Source: Chionomys nivalis | Taxonomy: Eukaryota; Chordata; Mammalia; Rodentia; Cricetidae | Reading direction: 5' to 3' | DNA: 64,000 nt | NCBI RefSeq assembly: GCF_950005125.1 | Contig: NC_080087.1 | Coordinates: forward strand, 61,640,399 to 61,704,398 | The notes under the pieces: generated by a model | The model's input: the letters and a program-made list of their open reading frames with translations, nothing else | Told to the model about the DNA's origin: nothing | The model's database searches: none | Part shown: positions 21,981 to 34,512 of the stretch, piece after piece | How positions within the stretch are numbered: the first letter of the stretch is position 1 | How the letters are laid out: the number at the start of each line of letters is the position of its first letter | Made by a program: the position numbers and the translations under genes

Positions 21981-24002
21981 TTTTATTTAGAAAAACAAAA
22001 CAGATGGCTATAAATTATTACTTGTGGTACTTTGTCCCTTTATCTGAATCTCCCCCTAAAATACTTCCATGACCTTTCCCGTTCAGTGCCTTTGTTCTAG
22101 CATTTGCCACTGAATCATTTCCATCACATAGCCATTGTTCTTTTGCTCAGTCCTGTGTGGACTCACCAGATATTAGTTAATGCTTGACGGCAATAGTTCC
22201 CACTTACATTAAATGCTTCGTGTTTGCAGTGCTTCTCCAGGTTAACAAGCTGAGCCCACAAAGATACAGGATTTTTCTAGGGAAGAGGGAGAACACTGTG
22301 AAAATGATGTCAACTTTCCTAAGTGCTGTAGTTGTACTTACAAGTATGTCAAGTAAATTTGCAATTATGTTACAATTTCCTGATGTTTTACAAATGTTTA
22401 ATGGGGTAATAGTTTATACTCTGGTTATTTTATTTCCTTCAAGAGATGAATGAATACACAAAGTCTTCATAAGCTCGCATATGGCTGTGGACAAAAGAAA
22501 TTGATTACTGTGTCCACCAAAGGACAAAGATCAAATGGTGTTTCTACTTTAGGAAAAACAAATGCACATAGCAAAACTAAAGTGCAGGAGTATTGTAGCT
22601 GAATTATTTTATTTCTAAAACTGAAGGTGGGTGGATGAGACTCCTGTCACATCTCTATATTTACAGTGGAAAGTCGATTGTAGGCAGTCTGTTGGAAATG
22701 ACAGCGTTTCTATCAAGCTCCCCATCAGCTGCCGCTGGCTGGAGTAGGAATTATCATCCTTCACTGGGCTGTCTTGCTTTATGATATCAATTAGCAAACA
22801 ATCTGTTTTGTTGGCACAGGATAAAATTAGGATGCAAAACAGAGGGACTGTGAAGCAAAACATTTTTCACGGAGAAGTCTGTTGTCCTGAAGCATGAGAG
22901 GGAAAGACACTGTCATTTTTCTGAGTGTCAGTCGTTCTTTAAATTTCCACTGATGTCAGACTATTGACAATAATACGCATAAGAACACTATCAGCTTTGA
23001 TTCAGCTGTGCTGTTCAGGATGCTAACCTGACTTTAAAATATAAACCTTCCATTTCTTTTTCATGGGTTTCTGATAACTCTAGAATTTAATTGCTTAAAA
23101 CCCTACTTATTTTCTTTAAAATGTATTTAAAGACTCACACTGCACATATAAAGCAGAAAGGAAAGCACACTAGAGGGCACTAGTAAGCTACACGATTTGG
23201 GTTTTTTGTTTTTTTGTTTTTTCTTTTTTTTTTCTTTAGCAATCTCATTTGCATGTCTTTAGGGATGCTGTTACTGCTTAAGCTTATCTGTATGAGACTA
23301 TTCATTTTTCTTCCTTTCTTCTTTTTTTTTCCCTTCCAAGCCCATTTGACTTTTCTCATTGACCAGTAGAGTTCCAGACCTGATGGTTCATTATTTTGAT
23401 AAGCTTTGTCCCACTTGGGTTGTCTGGGTGGCCTTTATGTCTTTATTGAAATCCCTGGGTCTTGTCCTGTGACATTTCTGATGTCTTTTGAAAGAACATC
23501 TCTGCAGCTGCAAGTGATTGCCGCTTAAGCCCAATTTTAAGGCCTCAAAAAGCACACACATCACTCCTGGGTATTTCTTTTAAGCCACACTTAAACCCTA
23601 GTCTCTGGAGGAGAAAGATGCTAAGTAATCTGCCACCTGGCCTGTCCTCACACAATTAGTGCAGAGCACAGATTCCTCTTCTGAGGGATATACCCAAACA
23701 GTTTTCATGAAAGGTCAAATGAAATTTATGCTTTATGCTCAAAACAAGTCAGAAATAGTGTAAGAGGATCTAAAGTGTGCCTAAAGAGAACTTACATTTT
23801 AATTAAACTAAGTAAAACAAGTTTATTGTTTTTCTCAGAATACGCCAGTTTTTTTATTACCCTTTTATTTAATAAGAATTAATAATTTTTTAGTTCTGTG
23901 AATGTTTTTAATTCATTTTTATTAAGATACTTCTTTGAGTTGCCTCTCTTTTGAAACATTAGCTGTTAAAATCATTCTCGTCTGTCTCAGATAGAGATGT
24001 CT
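21981..24002. other. Single-copy DNA, possible conserved non-coding block
   Basis: No gene. The segment 22610-23040 is free of repeats and low-complexity sequence and looks like an enhancer-type block ('tcaagctccccatcagctgc' within it). An 82-codon minus-strand frame (22615-22863) lacks splice context. Poly-T runs lie at 23199-23235 and 23321-23330. Confidence 0.4.
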
Positions 24003-24335
24003 TAGTAAGTGTTCTGTTGCTAAGAAGAGGCACCATGATCATGGCAACTCGAATAAAGGAAAGCTTTTAGCTGGGGTTTATTTACAGTTCCAGAGGCTTA
24101 GTATAGGCAGATAGCACAGTATCATATCTACAGAGTGCTACAGAAGTAGTTAAGAGTTCTACATCTGGATCTGCAGAGCGTCTAGACCTGGCTTGGGCAC
24201 TTGAAACCTCAAAGGCCACCCTCAAAGATACTTCTTCATCAAGGCCACACATTCTAGTTCTTTCAAATAATGCCACTACCTGGTTATTAAGTCTGTGATC
24301 CTGTGGGGACCATTCTTATTCAAACCACCACAAAA
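24003..24335 (-). repeat. Rodent interspersed repeat R1, copy 2
   Basis: Reverse complement of the R1 layout; it includes 'gagttctacatctggatctg' and ends 'attcaaaccaccacaaa'. Confidence 0.65.
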
Positions 24336-24365
24336 TTTTGTCTAAAAATAGAAAGTAAAATATAA

Positions 24366-24450
24366 ATGCTGGGGTATAGAACAGTGATAAAATATGTGCT
24401 TAGCACTTGAGGCTCTAGAGTCAATCCCTAGTATCATAACAAGGAATCAA
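24366..24450 (+). mobile_element. ID-type SINE, diverged
   Basis: tRNA-derived ID layout: 'gctggggtatagaacagtga' as A-box region and 'gagtcaatccctagtatcat' as B-box region, then an A-rich tail. RNA polymerase III box matches are imperfect. Confidence 0.7.
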
Positions 24451-24666
24451 AACAGCAGTCAAAGGAAGTACTCATCTAGTTAAATGGAATCAAAATGATA
24501 GCCAATTGGATGAAATACACAATGTCAGATGAATAAGGAGGAGTCAGTTGTGGATTGAAAAGAAATCTGTGACTTTAAACCGAGGCTGTTTCCCCTTTAT
24601 TAACTTCCTTCTACACAGAATAAGTCAACCCCTGTTCCATACATGACTGCTAATTCATTTCTTACA

Positions 24667-25107
24667 TGTTGTGGCAGGGAAGAGGTGCTTACATCTGGTT
24701 TCCTGGCTCAGGCCATTTTAAGTTTGACTAGAATTTGATCACCTTGATGGAAAATCCTGTGGGAACTTAATCAACTCTGTTCTAGGAACCCAAGGTCAAG
24801 ATGGCCCAACTAACTTAGCTTCTCTTTTATTAAACTGCCTGTCATGGAGACATCCCCCTCCAGTTAACCACTTTTCTTAGCTCCTGCTGAACTGGCTATT
24901 TATGTGAAAACTCACCTGGAGTTGTAGAGGGAGATAATAGGATGTGGGGTTTTGCTCTTTAGAGCTGCCTTGTTCTAAACTCTGGAGGGTTCACTTGGGT
25001 ACCTCATGCCCTCATGTCAATCTGAGTGAAGTCCAAGCCTGCTAGGTGACTTCCAGTTGGGTATACATTGTATCTCAGTAGTCTTCTCTGGAACACTCCC
25101 TGTAACA
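24667..25107 (+). mobile_element. Candidate solo LTR, different family
   Basis: A ~440-bp segment beginning near TGTTGTGGCAGGG and ending CTGTAACA, with a TATA-like 'ctatttatgtg' in the middle. Layout and composition suggest an LTR, perhaps class I. The target duplication is not clear. Confidence 0.35.
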
Positions 25108-25925
25108 ATATGATTTTTAAATAATTGCAGGAGTGATTTGTTGAAAGAAGTTTTTCATTCAATGAAGATAGCTGTAACTATTTTTTATTGGCATTAGTGA
25201 AATACAATTTACAAAATTAGGTAAATGGCAAGTGTTTTATGCAAATCTTTGAAACAGGGATAGGAAGAAAGTAAAGAAAATATGCTTTTGGGTAACTCAG
25301 AACAATGGGCAGGTTTGCGGTGCTATTGGTCGCAGCTTTGTGACTGGCTGTACTGAAGGAGTGGCTCCTAGAAGGATAAACACATCTTGTTAATTGGGTA
25401 GTTATTATTCCTCTGTCTGTGTCTTGTCTTCATTGACTCAAATTTTCTATGTGGACTCCTGTCCAGTAGATTGACAAAACCATCTGGATTTATCTCTCAA
25501 AAGAGGAGACAATAGTCTTTAGTGTTTTAATCTTTAGGGAAGAAGACCAGAATGTCACATCTGAAGGCTGGTCTGGAGGTAGATTTTATTATTTTGATCA
25601 AGATGAAATAGCTTTCTCTTAATAGTTCCCAATGGGATTTTCAATACCCATTCCAGTGGCTTCCAATATTATAGTGGTAATCATTCTCTCAGGAGTTGAG
25701 CCCTTAAAATCACTGGGAGATAGTCTAGAATTGGAGAATAGATATTAATACATTCCTACCACGAAAATCTAGAAGTTTGATTCTAAAATTGTTTACCAGA
25801 AACAAATAGCATATAGACTGGAATTTTGGTCACAGCCCATATCTAGCCAGCAAGCTTAGATACTTATTAAGGCAAACAGATAGCAAGAGAGGGGACCTCC
25901 CTTCTGGTACTCCTGGCCTCTGGGA
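25108..25925. other. Single-copy DNA, nothing recognised
   Basis: No exon, repeat or RNA gene recognised. Confidence 0.4.
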
Positions 25926-26470
25926 TGTTACGGTGGTTTGAATAGGAACAGTCCCCATAGGTCTATATAGGTGTGGCCTTTTTGGAGAAAATATTTACTG
26001 GTGATGGGCTTTAGGATTTCAAAAAACCACACTAGGCCCAGGCCAAGGCCATGGTTGGTCCCCTGTTGCTCTTTTTGTCTCTGTTTGTTTCTCTCTCTCT
26101 GACTCAGGATGTAGTTCTCAGCTACTGCTCCGGTGCTGTGCATGCCACATGTTCCCTGCTATGATGATAACAGACTAAACCTCTTAACGTATAGGAAAGT
26201 CCCAAGTTAAAAATTTTCCTTCATAAGAATTGCCTTGGTCAGCAGGGCGATGGTGGCGCACGCCTTTAATCCCAACACTCAGGAGGCAGAGGCAGGCAGA
26301 TCTCTGTGAGTTTGAGGCCAACCTGGTCTACAAGAGCTAGTTCCAGGATAGGCTCCAAAACTACAGAGTAACTGTTTCAGAAAAAAAAAAAAAAAAAAAA
26401 AAAATAAAAGAAAAAGAATTGCTTTGATCTTGTTGTCTCTTTATAGCCACTGAACAAATCACTAAGACAC
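25926..26470 (+). repeat. Rodent interspersed repeat R1, copy 3, split by B1
   Basis: R1 sequence at 25926-26240 and 26414-26470; the interruption is the B1 at 26241-26413. It includes 'gatgatgataacagactaaa'-type sequence near 26160, shared with 13345. Confidence 0.7.
26241..26413 (+). mobile_element. B1 SINE with target duplication
   Basis: A near-complete B1 ('ggcgatggtggcgcacgcct' head) and long A tail. It is flanked by aagaattgccttggtc (26225-26240) and aagaattgctttgatc (26414-26429), 14 of 16 identical. Inserted inside R1. Confidence 0.93.
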
Positions 26471-26589
26471 CTGGACAGGGGAAAGGATAGTCAAGTACAA
26501 AAATCAGAACAAATTATTTTGAGTCCCTGCCTAACATTTTATGTTTCCTGCCCTCATCTGTGTTAATAATTTAATAATTATTCTCTGAG

Positions 26590-27760
26590 AAAAATTCAAG
26601 CATTCATGATTTCCAGAACCTATTCATTTTATAATTGTAAATTTGGACTTTTGACACCATTTCCCCCATGTCATACACCCCAAATCACTAATGACTGCTA
26701 TTTTGCCCTATGCGTCATTGTGTTTGAACTTTTTCAGTTAACATGCCTTCAGTAGTTACTTGTCTAATTGTTGCAAAATAATGTCTGACGAAATGACTTA
26801 TGGATTTTAATCCATAGTACCTGGAATAAACAATAGGAAGCCAAGATGGAGGGAACCCGAGGCAGCTACTCACATGCTATCCAGTAGGAAACAGATAAGT
26901 ACTTGGTCTCAGCTTGCTTCCTCTGTTTTAGTCATCCTGGAACTCCACATAATGCTATGGCGCTTTCCATATTTCCAGTTGATTTTTCTAACTCCAGTAA
27001 CTTGATTTAAATAATCCCTCACATACATGTCTAAAGGCTTGTATCATCATTAATTTTAGATCTGTCTGTCATAAAGGATATTGTAGTTTGTTCCTCACCC
27101 CGTGCCTCACTCTCTTTTTTCCTTTCTTGTTTTTGGATTATCTCCTGATAGCCTAGATATTCATTCATTCACATTGTTGTAAGTGATAGGATCTCTGGTA
27201 TGAGTGAATATCATCTATATTACTCTATTCTTCATATGTATTGTGTATATTATATATTTTTCTATTTATCCAGCAAAGAACATTTGCATTGCTTTTATAC
27301 CTTAGTTATTATAACTTAGCAATGAACATGAAAGTGAAATGAATTCTATTTTCTTCCTTTATACCCTCAAGTTAGATTACCGAATCATATACTTGTTTTA
27401 TTTGTAGTTTCTTCAGAACTCTTTGTATTATTTTCCATACACCGTCTTATATTTTTGCTACCAGTACGCTTTCCATCCCCTATCTCTAATGTATTTTGAC
27501 TGTTTGAAAACAGATATCTGAGAAGATATGAGGGCCTTCCTCCTTATGATTCCATTTGTATGTCCCTGGTGTTTATGATCTTTTAATACATTTCTACTCT
27601 ACCCCTTTGTATCTCTGCAAATCACTTTTCAAGTGAAATGTATATGCGGCTGTGTCTTCTGAGTAATTTGGTACTTGGTTACCTAAATGTTTGTTAGGAA
27701 TATATTCATATTTTTTTGCATTAATTTTGGGAAAAGAGAGTTCACAACAATATAGCGAGA
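26590..27760 (-). mobile_element. Ancient L1M ORF2 fragment
   Basis: Diverged reverse-complement L1. 'ctatttatccagcaaag' (27263) corresponds to the ORF2 region before the stop, 'gattaccgaatcatatactt' (27376) and 'gtagtttcttcagaactctt' (27406) to upstream ORF2. All frames are broken. Confidence 0.6.
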
Positions 27761-28346
27761 ATTCAAGGTTATATGGATAAACATAAAGAAAATATCTTTA
27801 ATTACCAGGTGTGTTTGCTACTATAAGTTGTTTCATTTTCAAGGTGGAATGATTCCATTTGAAGGAATTCAATTGTTTTATTGGCTTTGCCTCATACTTC
27901 ATATAATGGCATTCCTAAATGACGTACTAGTCATGGCCTGAGGAATCAAACAAAGGTGACTTGCACAAGTACATTTCCACAAAGTCACAAATGTGGTTGT
28001 ATAGCAATTTGTTCATAGTATTAAGCTGATGTCTATTTATGCAAATAAATCTCTTAAAATTATTGATAACTATATTTAAGTCATTTTGGTAATTTTTTTC
28101 TCTCTGTTACAAGCATATGTTTTTAATCTCACTTGGTAAATTGTTAAAATTCAAACTATAACAAGATATGCTTCATAGAAACACTTTGTACAAACAACAC
28201 AGAAATGGTTGTAATGTTTATGAATATATGTGAGGAGGTTTTTAGGGATCATCAGTCATATTGTCATAACAGGCAAGCATTTGGTAATAAAAAACACATT
28301 TAGAAAAGTGCTATTCAATCAAATAATAGAAGACTCTGATGTTACA
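27761..28346. other. Single-copy AT-rich DNA
   Basis: No repeat or exon recognised. Confidence 0.4.
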
Positions 28347-28422
28347 TTTTTTTGTTGTTGTTGTTTATTTTTCGAGACAGGGTTTCTCCGTAGTTTTTGG
28401 TCCCTGTCCTGGAACTAGCATT
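28347..28422 (-). mobile_element. B1 SINE fragment
   Basis: The tail-proximal end of a minus-strand B1 ('gagacagggtttctccgtag'). The rest of the SINE is absent. Confidence 0.8.
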
Positions 28423-28571
28423 TTTAAACTATCAACTGAAACAAATGTCCAGTTTCCTAAGCAAACAGGATCAGCTTACTTATTACTTAAGAAAGTTATT
28501 ATTTTTAATAATAAAATTTTAAAAAATTGTTCTGCAAAATTGTGATAAGTTGCCCTTGTAAAAGAATTAAC

Positions 28572-28640
28572 ACCAGGGAGGGGAGCAGAGAAAAATGTAG
28601 AGCTCAATAAAAATCAAAATAAAAAACAAAAAAAGACACA
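28572..28640 (+). mobile_element. Very short L1 3' end
   Basis: About 60 bp matching the L1 tail at 4316-4375 ('agctcaataaaaatcaa') plus an A-rich tail. An extremely 5'-truncated insertion. Confidence 0.65.
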
Positions 28641-28649
28641 TGAAAACAA

Positions 28650-29068
28650 GCACCTTTGTTGTGTTGCCATATAAGTAGTTGTAAGTAATCTGGCCATCCA
28701 GTCCCTCACGTTCACATTCCCCACTCTCCCCTCTACCGCTCCCACTGTCTCCAGTCTCCAGTTTACCCAGATCTCTTCTCTTTTCCTTTCCCACAGTGAT
28801 CTTGCATTTCTCTTAGGGTCCTCCCCAGCTTCTGTGGGGCTGTGGACTGTAGCCTGGTTATCTTTTGCTTTACATCTAGTATCCACTTATGAGTGAGTAC
28901 TTACCTTATTTGTCTTTCTGAGTCTGTGTTACCCTACTCAAAATGATTTTTTCTCGTTCTATCAAATTTCATGTCATTGTTTTCTACAACTGATTAATAT
29001 TCCATTGTGGTAAATATATGTACATTTTCTTTATCCATTCTTCAGTTGAGGGGCATCTAGGTTTCATC
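28650..29068 (-). mobile_element. Inverted 5' part of an L1 (ORF2 end and 3' UTR)
   Basis: Reverse-complement L1 from the 3' UTR (28690-28880) into the ORF2 end ('tccattcttcagttgagggg', 29034). It abuts a forward 3' UTR piece at 29069. Twin-priming layout. Confidence 0.7.
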
Positions 29069-29580
29069 CAGTAACTTATGAAGCAGATGCAGAACCACAG
29101 CCAAGCAGCTGGCTGAGATCTGGATGTCCAGTAGAAGAGAGGGAGGAGCAATTATATGAGCAAGAAGAGTCAAGGTTATAACCAAGAAATCCACAGAGAC
29201 AGATGACTTGAGGTCTTAGGAGCTCACATACTCTAGAACAATAACTAGGGAGCCTGCATGAGATGGAACGAGGCACTCTGAATGTGGGTGACAGTTGTGT
29301 GGCTTGATCTCTTTGTGAGGCCCCTGGAAATGTGTCCAGGATCTTTCCCTCATGCATGAGCTGCCTTTTTGTGGCCTATTCCCAATGCTGAGTCTTGATA
29401 TAGGAGGGAGGGGCTTGGTCCTGTCTCAACTCGGTGTGTCAGACTTTTTTTTTGACTCCCTTAACTCTTTCTGAGAAGTGTATGGGGGATGAAGAAGAAG
29501 GGGGGTGGGAGGAGAGGAGGGAGATCAATGGTTGGTATGCAAAGTGAATACAAAATTTAAAATAAAAGTGAGGGAAAAAA
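29069..29580 (+). mobile_element. Forward 3' UTR of the same L1
   Basis: 3' UTR with 'ggaggggcttggtcctgtct' (29407), a G-rich stretch at 29485-29525 and an A-rich end. It belongs to a different L1 subfamily from the copies at 4.6 and 56.2 kb. Confidence 0.7.
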
Positions 29581-29881
29581 TCTGAATGTATGGATTAGAG
29601 GTCACATGCATCAATCATCTGCTTGCAGGGTAGTATGTATCACTGGATGAAGCGGTGTTGAAAGAAATTCCCTGCTATGATTACTGTCAATGCCAGAAAG
29701 AATGACTTCTTCCTTACCTGTTAAATTTTCCAGAACATATCAATGCAATACTGTACTTTCCATAAAGCATGGTCAACAATCAAGAATATTTTTATATTAG
29801 GTGAGTTTTGTAGAGTGTGTAACTAAGAAAATCTATTGGAAAACATCTACTGTCTCAGTATGATGAAAGTATGGAATGATT
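29581..29881. other. Single-copy DNA
   Basis: Nothing recognised. Confidence 0.4.
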
Positions 29882-29985
29882 AGGAAGGGAAGAAGGAAGG
29901 AAGGGGAAGGAAGGAAGGAAGGAAGGAAGGAAGGAAGGAAGGAAGGAAGGAAGGAAGGAAGGAAGGAAGGAAGAAAGAAAGGAAG
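29882..29985. repeat. (GGAA)n microsatellite
   Basis: About 100 bp of GGAA/GAAG tetranucleotides, almost pure over 29905-29972. Confidence 0.97.
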
Positions 29986-30175
29986 GGCCTTGAATAACTA
30001 CTGGCACCTGTAGACATTATGATAGCTCATTTCATTCCCAAACAAATTATGTGAGAAGTGCAGGTATCCATCCATCCGATAAAGGCAAAGATGGAAATGT
30101 TTTCCAGCTGAGTATGATTCACTAGATTAACTGTTTACTTGGCATTGACATTAAACAGAACAATATAATGGACCA

Positions 30176-30224
30176 TGTGTGTATGTGTGTGTGTGGTATG
30201 TGTGTGTGGTATGTGTGTTTGTAC
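30176..30224. repeat. GT-rich microsatellite
   Basis: (GT)n with a repeated GTGTGTGTGGTAT unit. Confidence 0.9.
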
Positions 30225-30534
30225 TATATTATCAAGAAATCTATTCAGATTGAAGAATAGTGACTTATTAGGAAATTCTAAAACACAGCAGGTTCATGAA
30301 TGGTGGCTTTATCCATCAACAAACCATTGATAATTTAGTCTTTAAGAAAATATCTAAAATGTGCGGGCAGTTCCCCCAAATTTTGATGATTTCTTATAAG
30401 AATTAAAAACCCAGGAAAGATTCTGTTCTCGTGACTATAATATACTACACAGTGAGGATACAAACTAAAATTAGCAAAAACAAAATAAAACATAGAGTGG
30501 AGTGTAATTTAAAATATTTTAAATTTTTAATTAA

Positions 30535-31088
30535 AATTGTTTTCTAATGTTTTATCGTGTGTGTGTTTTGTACATGCATGTTGATGAATGTAAAAACAGA
30601 CACATGAATACCATGGCACATGTGTAGAGGTCAGAGGACAGCCTTGAACGATGGCCTTCATCTTTCACCTCATTTGAAGAAAGGTCTCTTTGTTGTTGCA
30701 CATTTCTGTGTATTTTCCCTTGCTGGCCCTTGAGTTTCCAATTGCTGTCATGTTTCTACTTCCCATCTTGCCATAGGACGGCTTAGATTATAGGAACAAG
30801 AACAACAGCCACTCACACCCAGGAAAGATCACAAATGCAGTGCCCCACTACCTCAAATTATACAGTTGTGTTTCCTCCATTTGGAGAAATCACAGGGGTC
30901 AGCACATTCTAAACATTCTTACCCAGTAGCTAAGCTTCTCCCTGGGAAAACCACCATCGTGATCATGGTATCTCCCGTTGGGTTAGCATGCAATGCCCAT
31001 ATTTTACATGAGTTCTGGATAATCAAACTCAGATCCTGCTATTTAAGGGCAAGCATTGTATCCACTGAGCTGTCTCTCTGCCCAGGAT
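30535..31088 (-). mobile_element. Composite tRNA-derived SINE (B3/B4-like), interrupted
   Basis: The reverse complement has a tRNA-like head at the right ('tatccactgagctgtctctc', 31060) and a B1-like middle ('gccataggacggcttagatt', 30770). About 165 bp of other sequence (30820-30990) separates the parts. Same type as 34235-34512 and 38525-38815. Confidence 0.5.
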
Positions 31089-34000
31089 ATTTGTCTTCTC
31101 CCAGGGTAATCACAGGTAGAGTGCCTCAGTTTCCCAGCATCAATGTACAACATTGGTCAAAAGTTATTAATCGAGAATGTTTATCCAAGGCTTAGTATTT
31201 TATTTTAGGTAATCACAAGCATAGTATACCTGAATGCTGGTCTTTACCACTCACTATCAGAGGTGCATCTGATAGCCCAGGAGTCCAGGTGAACTAAAAA
31301 GCATTTATCATAAACAACATTTCCACATTAGCTACCTGAGTTGATTCCAGGCCTAAATTGTGTGGAGACACATCTTCAGGCTATTTCAAGATTTGAAAGC
31401 CGTCTTTCAAATATAAGGCCAGTGCTGAAAAACCTTGCAATATGCAGTGTATAGCAGCCCAAGCCTGCTGAGATACCCTTACTTCATATTAGAAAGGCTA
31501 TGAATACATCCTCATCTATACATCCTACTACAGAAAATTTAATATAGCATATTTTCCATCGTTCACATTAAAGGCATCCATTTAATTAAAAATATAAAAC
31601 CTTAGTTCCTGGTCAATGTCTATAGAAAAAGATACTACCAAAAAAGCTCAGATATAAAACTTATGGTAGAATTTGTCTTTCCAGGATGATTTTAGGAATA
31701 TCATTGAGGTTTAATGTGTAAGTCACCATTGAGTTTTTATCTATCAGAACACATATAGAACTAGACTTTATGAATTAGGTAGAAAAAAAACTGGAATTAA
31801 AGAGAGGCAGCGGAAAGCTCAGTAGAGTCCAAGGACAGGTCCACTTAACAAGAGAGCTGGATTCCCCTAGACCTTGGCAAGACCAGAATTAAGTCACTAG
31901 TTATACATGCAAACTGCAGTAGGTCCATCATCAAAATGATAGAGCAAGTTGTTAATTTTATAATGATGTTTAACGATTTGCCACCAATTTAACACTTTAA
32001 AAGAACATAAATTTACTTCCCATTCAGTTCTCTAGGAGAAAAGTCTGAAGCAACTCCTATGGGGTTAAAATTAAGCTCTAGCTTGACAGGTGTTTGATGT
32101 GGAGTCTCCTGGGGAGAACACATTATTTATTTTTAACAATAGCCACCTACATTACAGCAACAAGGGCCCCTGACCCACCCTCAAAGTGCATTCCTCTCAA
32201 CCCTAACGCTCTTCTACATCATTGTCCCACTATGATTTCTGCACTTCCCCTATTTCCCCTTATTAGAACCGTGTGTGTGTGTGTAACTAGGGCTGAAAAG
32301 TGTATCAAATGCTGTTGCTTTAGGATAAGTAGCCCAGTCAGTTTCTAAAAGAATATGGCTATTATTTTGTTTATTCAGAAACTGACATCCATCAATGAAT
32401 GGACCACAAACCCCCTAAATCCCATAAACATTTACAAGGTTTTTATTTCCTCCCACAGTGGTTCAAAAAAAATCAGCTATTGATATTCAAGAGAAAGTTA
32501 CTAAGGAGCTATGTAAGCTAATAAGTACCATAGGAGTTACCTTAATAGCTATCATTTAGTCTGCATTTACTATATATCTAATTTGCCAACCATGCATCTA
32601 CAGTATACAGTTATTGTTATACCCTTTGAAATATCATTTTTTATATTTCTTAAAGAAGATAATGAATCTAAATGGCCACTAACCTGCTCTGACATAACTT
32701 TGGAAGAAGCCTGAGTTAATAGATTTGCTTTTGTGAATGCTAGTATTGTCATGTAAAATGAGACACCCTTTTCCTGTCACAGTTTTTCTATTCATAACTT
32801 GTTTTATTATCATATTAATATTTCAGATTATACACCTTTGCTATTGCTGGAACAAACATAAGGATAATAACTGGTGTTTCCTTGCCAAAGATAGAATTAT
32901 TCCTTGAGGGAAGACAGTAGTATCCAAATAGAAATCTAACAAGAAAGGTGAGGAAACATTTCTTTCTTTCCAACAACAGAATTCTCACTTATCATAAATT
33001 ATCTTGGTAAAATACAACATTGGTATCATGGTACAGTTTTATCATGCAAACAATACTCTCATGTTTATCTGTAATGCTCCAAAAATATTTTAAATGAATT
33101 ACACAAAATTAAATACAGGGGAATTGGTGTCACTTTTTGAAACTTAGATTTGAGACAGCCTCTTCAACCTTGAAGTTCTGCTGGTGATACGTACTTCACC
33201 CACACACGTTTCTTTGTGCTATGGGAAACCAGAGCACTTTGAATATCAACCATCTGCACTTCTGTTTGTAATAGAAGTAAGAAAAAAAAAACATTTGCAT
33301 GAGTGTATGCAAAAGGACTAGCCCTTGACTTGTAGGGTGAGAAAGTTCCTCCTCCAAGCCCCAATTCCTGTAGAGAAATTTTCTCCTAATCAGTAATCTG
33401 ATCACCTTGAGTTTCAAATGAACTTTTGGATGTGTTAAGGTATGGATGGGACTCTGGGGACAGCTGTTTCTCCTCTTTGCTGTCTAAGTTCAGCTTGTAT
33501 GTCAAGAATATTCCGTATAAATTCATTGTGTGGAAACTCTAGATATGAGTTTCCATATTTTCTTGAAATTGTTTCCAGAAATCTTTTCTTAGAGCACATG
33601 CAAAAGCAAGTCAGAAAGAAATAGATATTTTTAGCACCAATTCTCTCTTGTCAGAACTGAGCACTGGCTCTCAGTTATGAGACTATGGTGTCATGTGCTT
33701 GGTCTTTGATGTTTTGGATTCATTGTATTCAAAGTCCTACTTTAGTTGACAAATGTGCAAAGTTCCCTTAAATTTATCTTTCTAAAAGACTGAGGCTGTT
33801 AATCATTTCCCCATTGTTCCAAAAATAGGGCAATAGCATCTTCCAGATCTTAAGTCGGTAGGCAAACATTTCTCTCTGACAACAAGCATACGAATTTGCA
33901 ATCCATTCTATTAAAGACAGAAAATAAATGGTTTGGAATTTACTCTTCTTTATACAGTTAACCATATTAGGCCTGTTATAAGTCTTCTATGAAAGTCTAG

Positions 34001-34234
34001 TACAGTAAATAGCATAGAAGCTGATGCTCAAGCTAACATATGTTAATAGAAATATAAATGTCCTTTGTTACATAAAATAATTTGGTTTTAAACACAGATT
34101 TATAAGAATGTAGTCATTTTGTTATGTCTTAGATGCATTTATATGTATCTGTCACAGATTCAAATAATCAGCATCAGTAGTGGCCAACGCAGAATGAATA
34201 GCTGCCTTTCTTAAGGCAAAGACATATGGTACTG
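31089..34234. other. Single-copy DNA, no gene seen
   Basis: Open frames up to 84 codons lack splice context or domains. A short (GT)n lies at 32271-32284. No repeat family is recognised. Confidence 0.4.
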
Positions 34235-34512
34235 TGTTTAGTTATTGTCTTGTTCATGTGTATATACGTATTCATACATAGGTACACGGGTGCTGGAATG
34301 TCACGTGAGTGAGTGTATAGAGGTCAAAGGATAGCCTCAGATATCATCCCCAAGAAGAATCTTCATAGATTGTTTTATGTCCACTTCCTTAGCCCTGGTC
34401 TATTAGAGACACATGTGAACACACCTGTCATCTTTAAGTTGGTTTTGGGAATACAACCCTGGTCCTTGTGTTTGTGAGACAACACTACCAACTATGCCAT
34501 CCCACCAGCATA
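34235..34512 (-). mobile_element. Composite tRNA-derived SINE, decayed
   Basis: A degenerate copy of the 30535-31088 type, with 'tatagaggtcaaaggatagc' (34316) and a tRNA-like end 'caactatgccatcccacca'. Confidence 0.45.

Noticed and set aside
24366..24450. A tRNA gene
   Set aside because: tRNA-like boxes are present but it is a decayed ID SINE with an A-rich tail and no intact cloverleaf.
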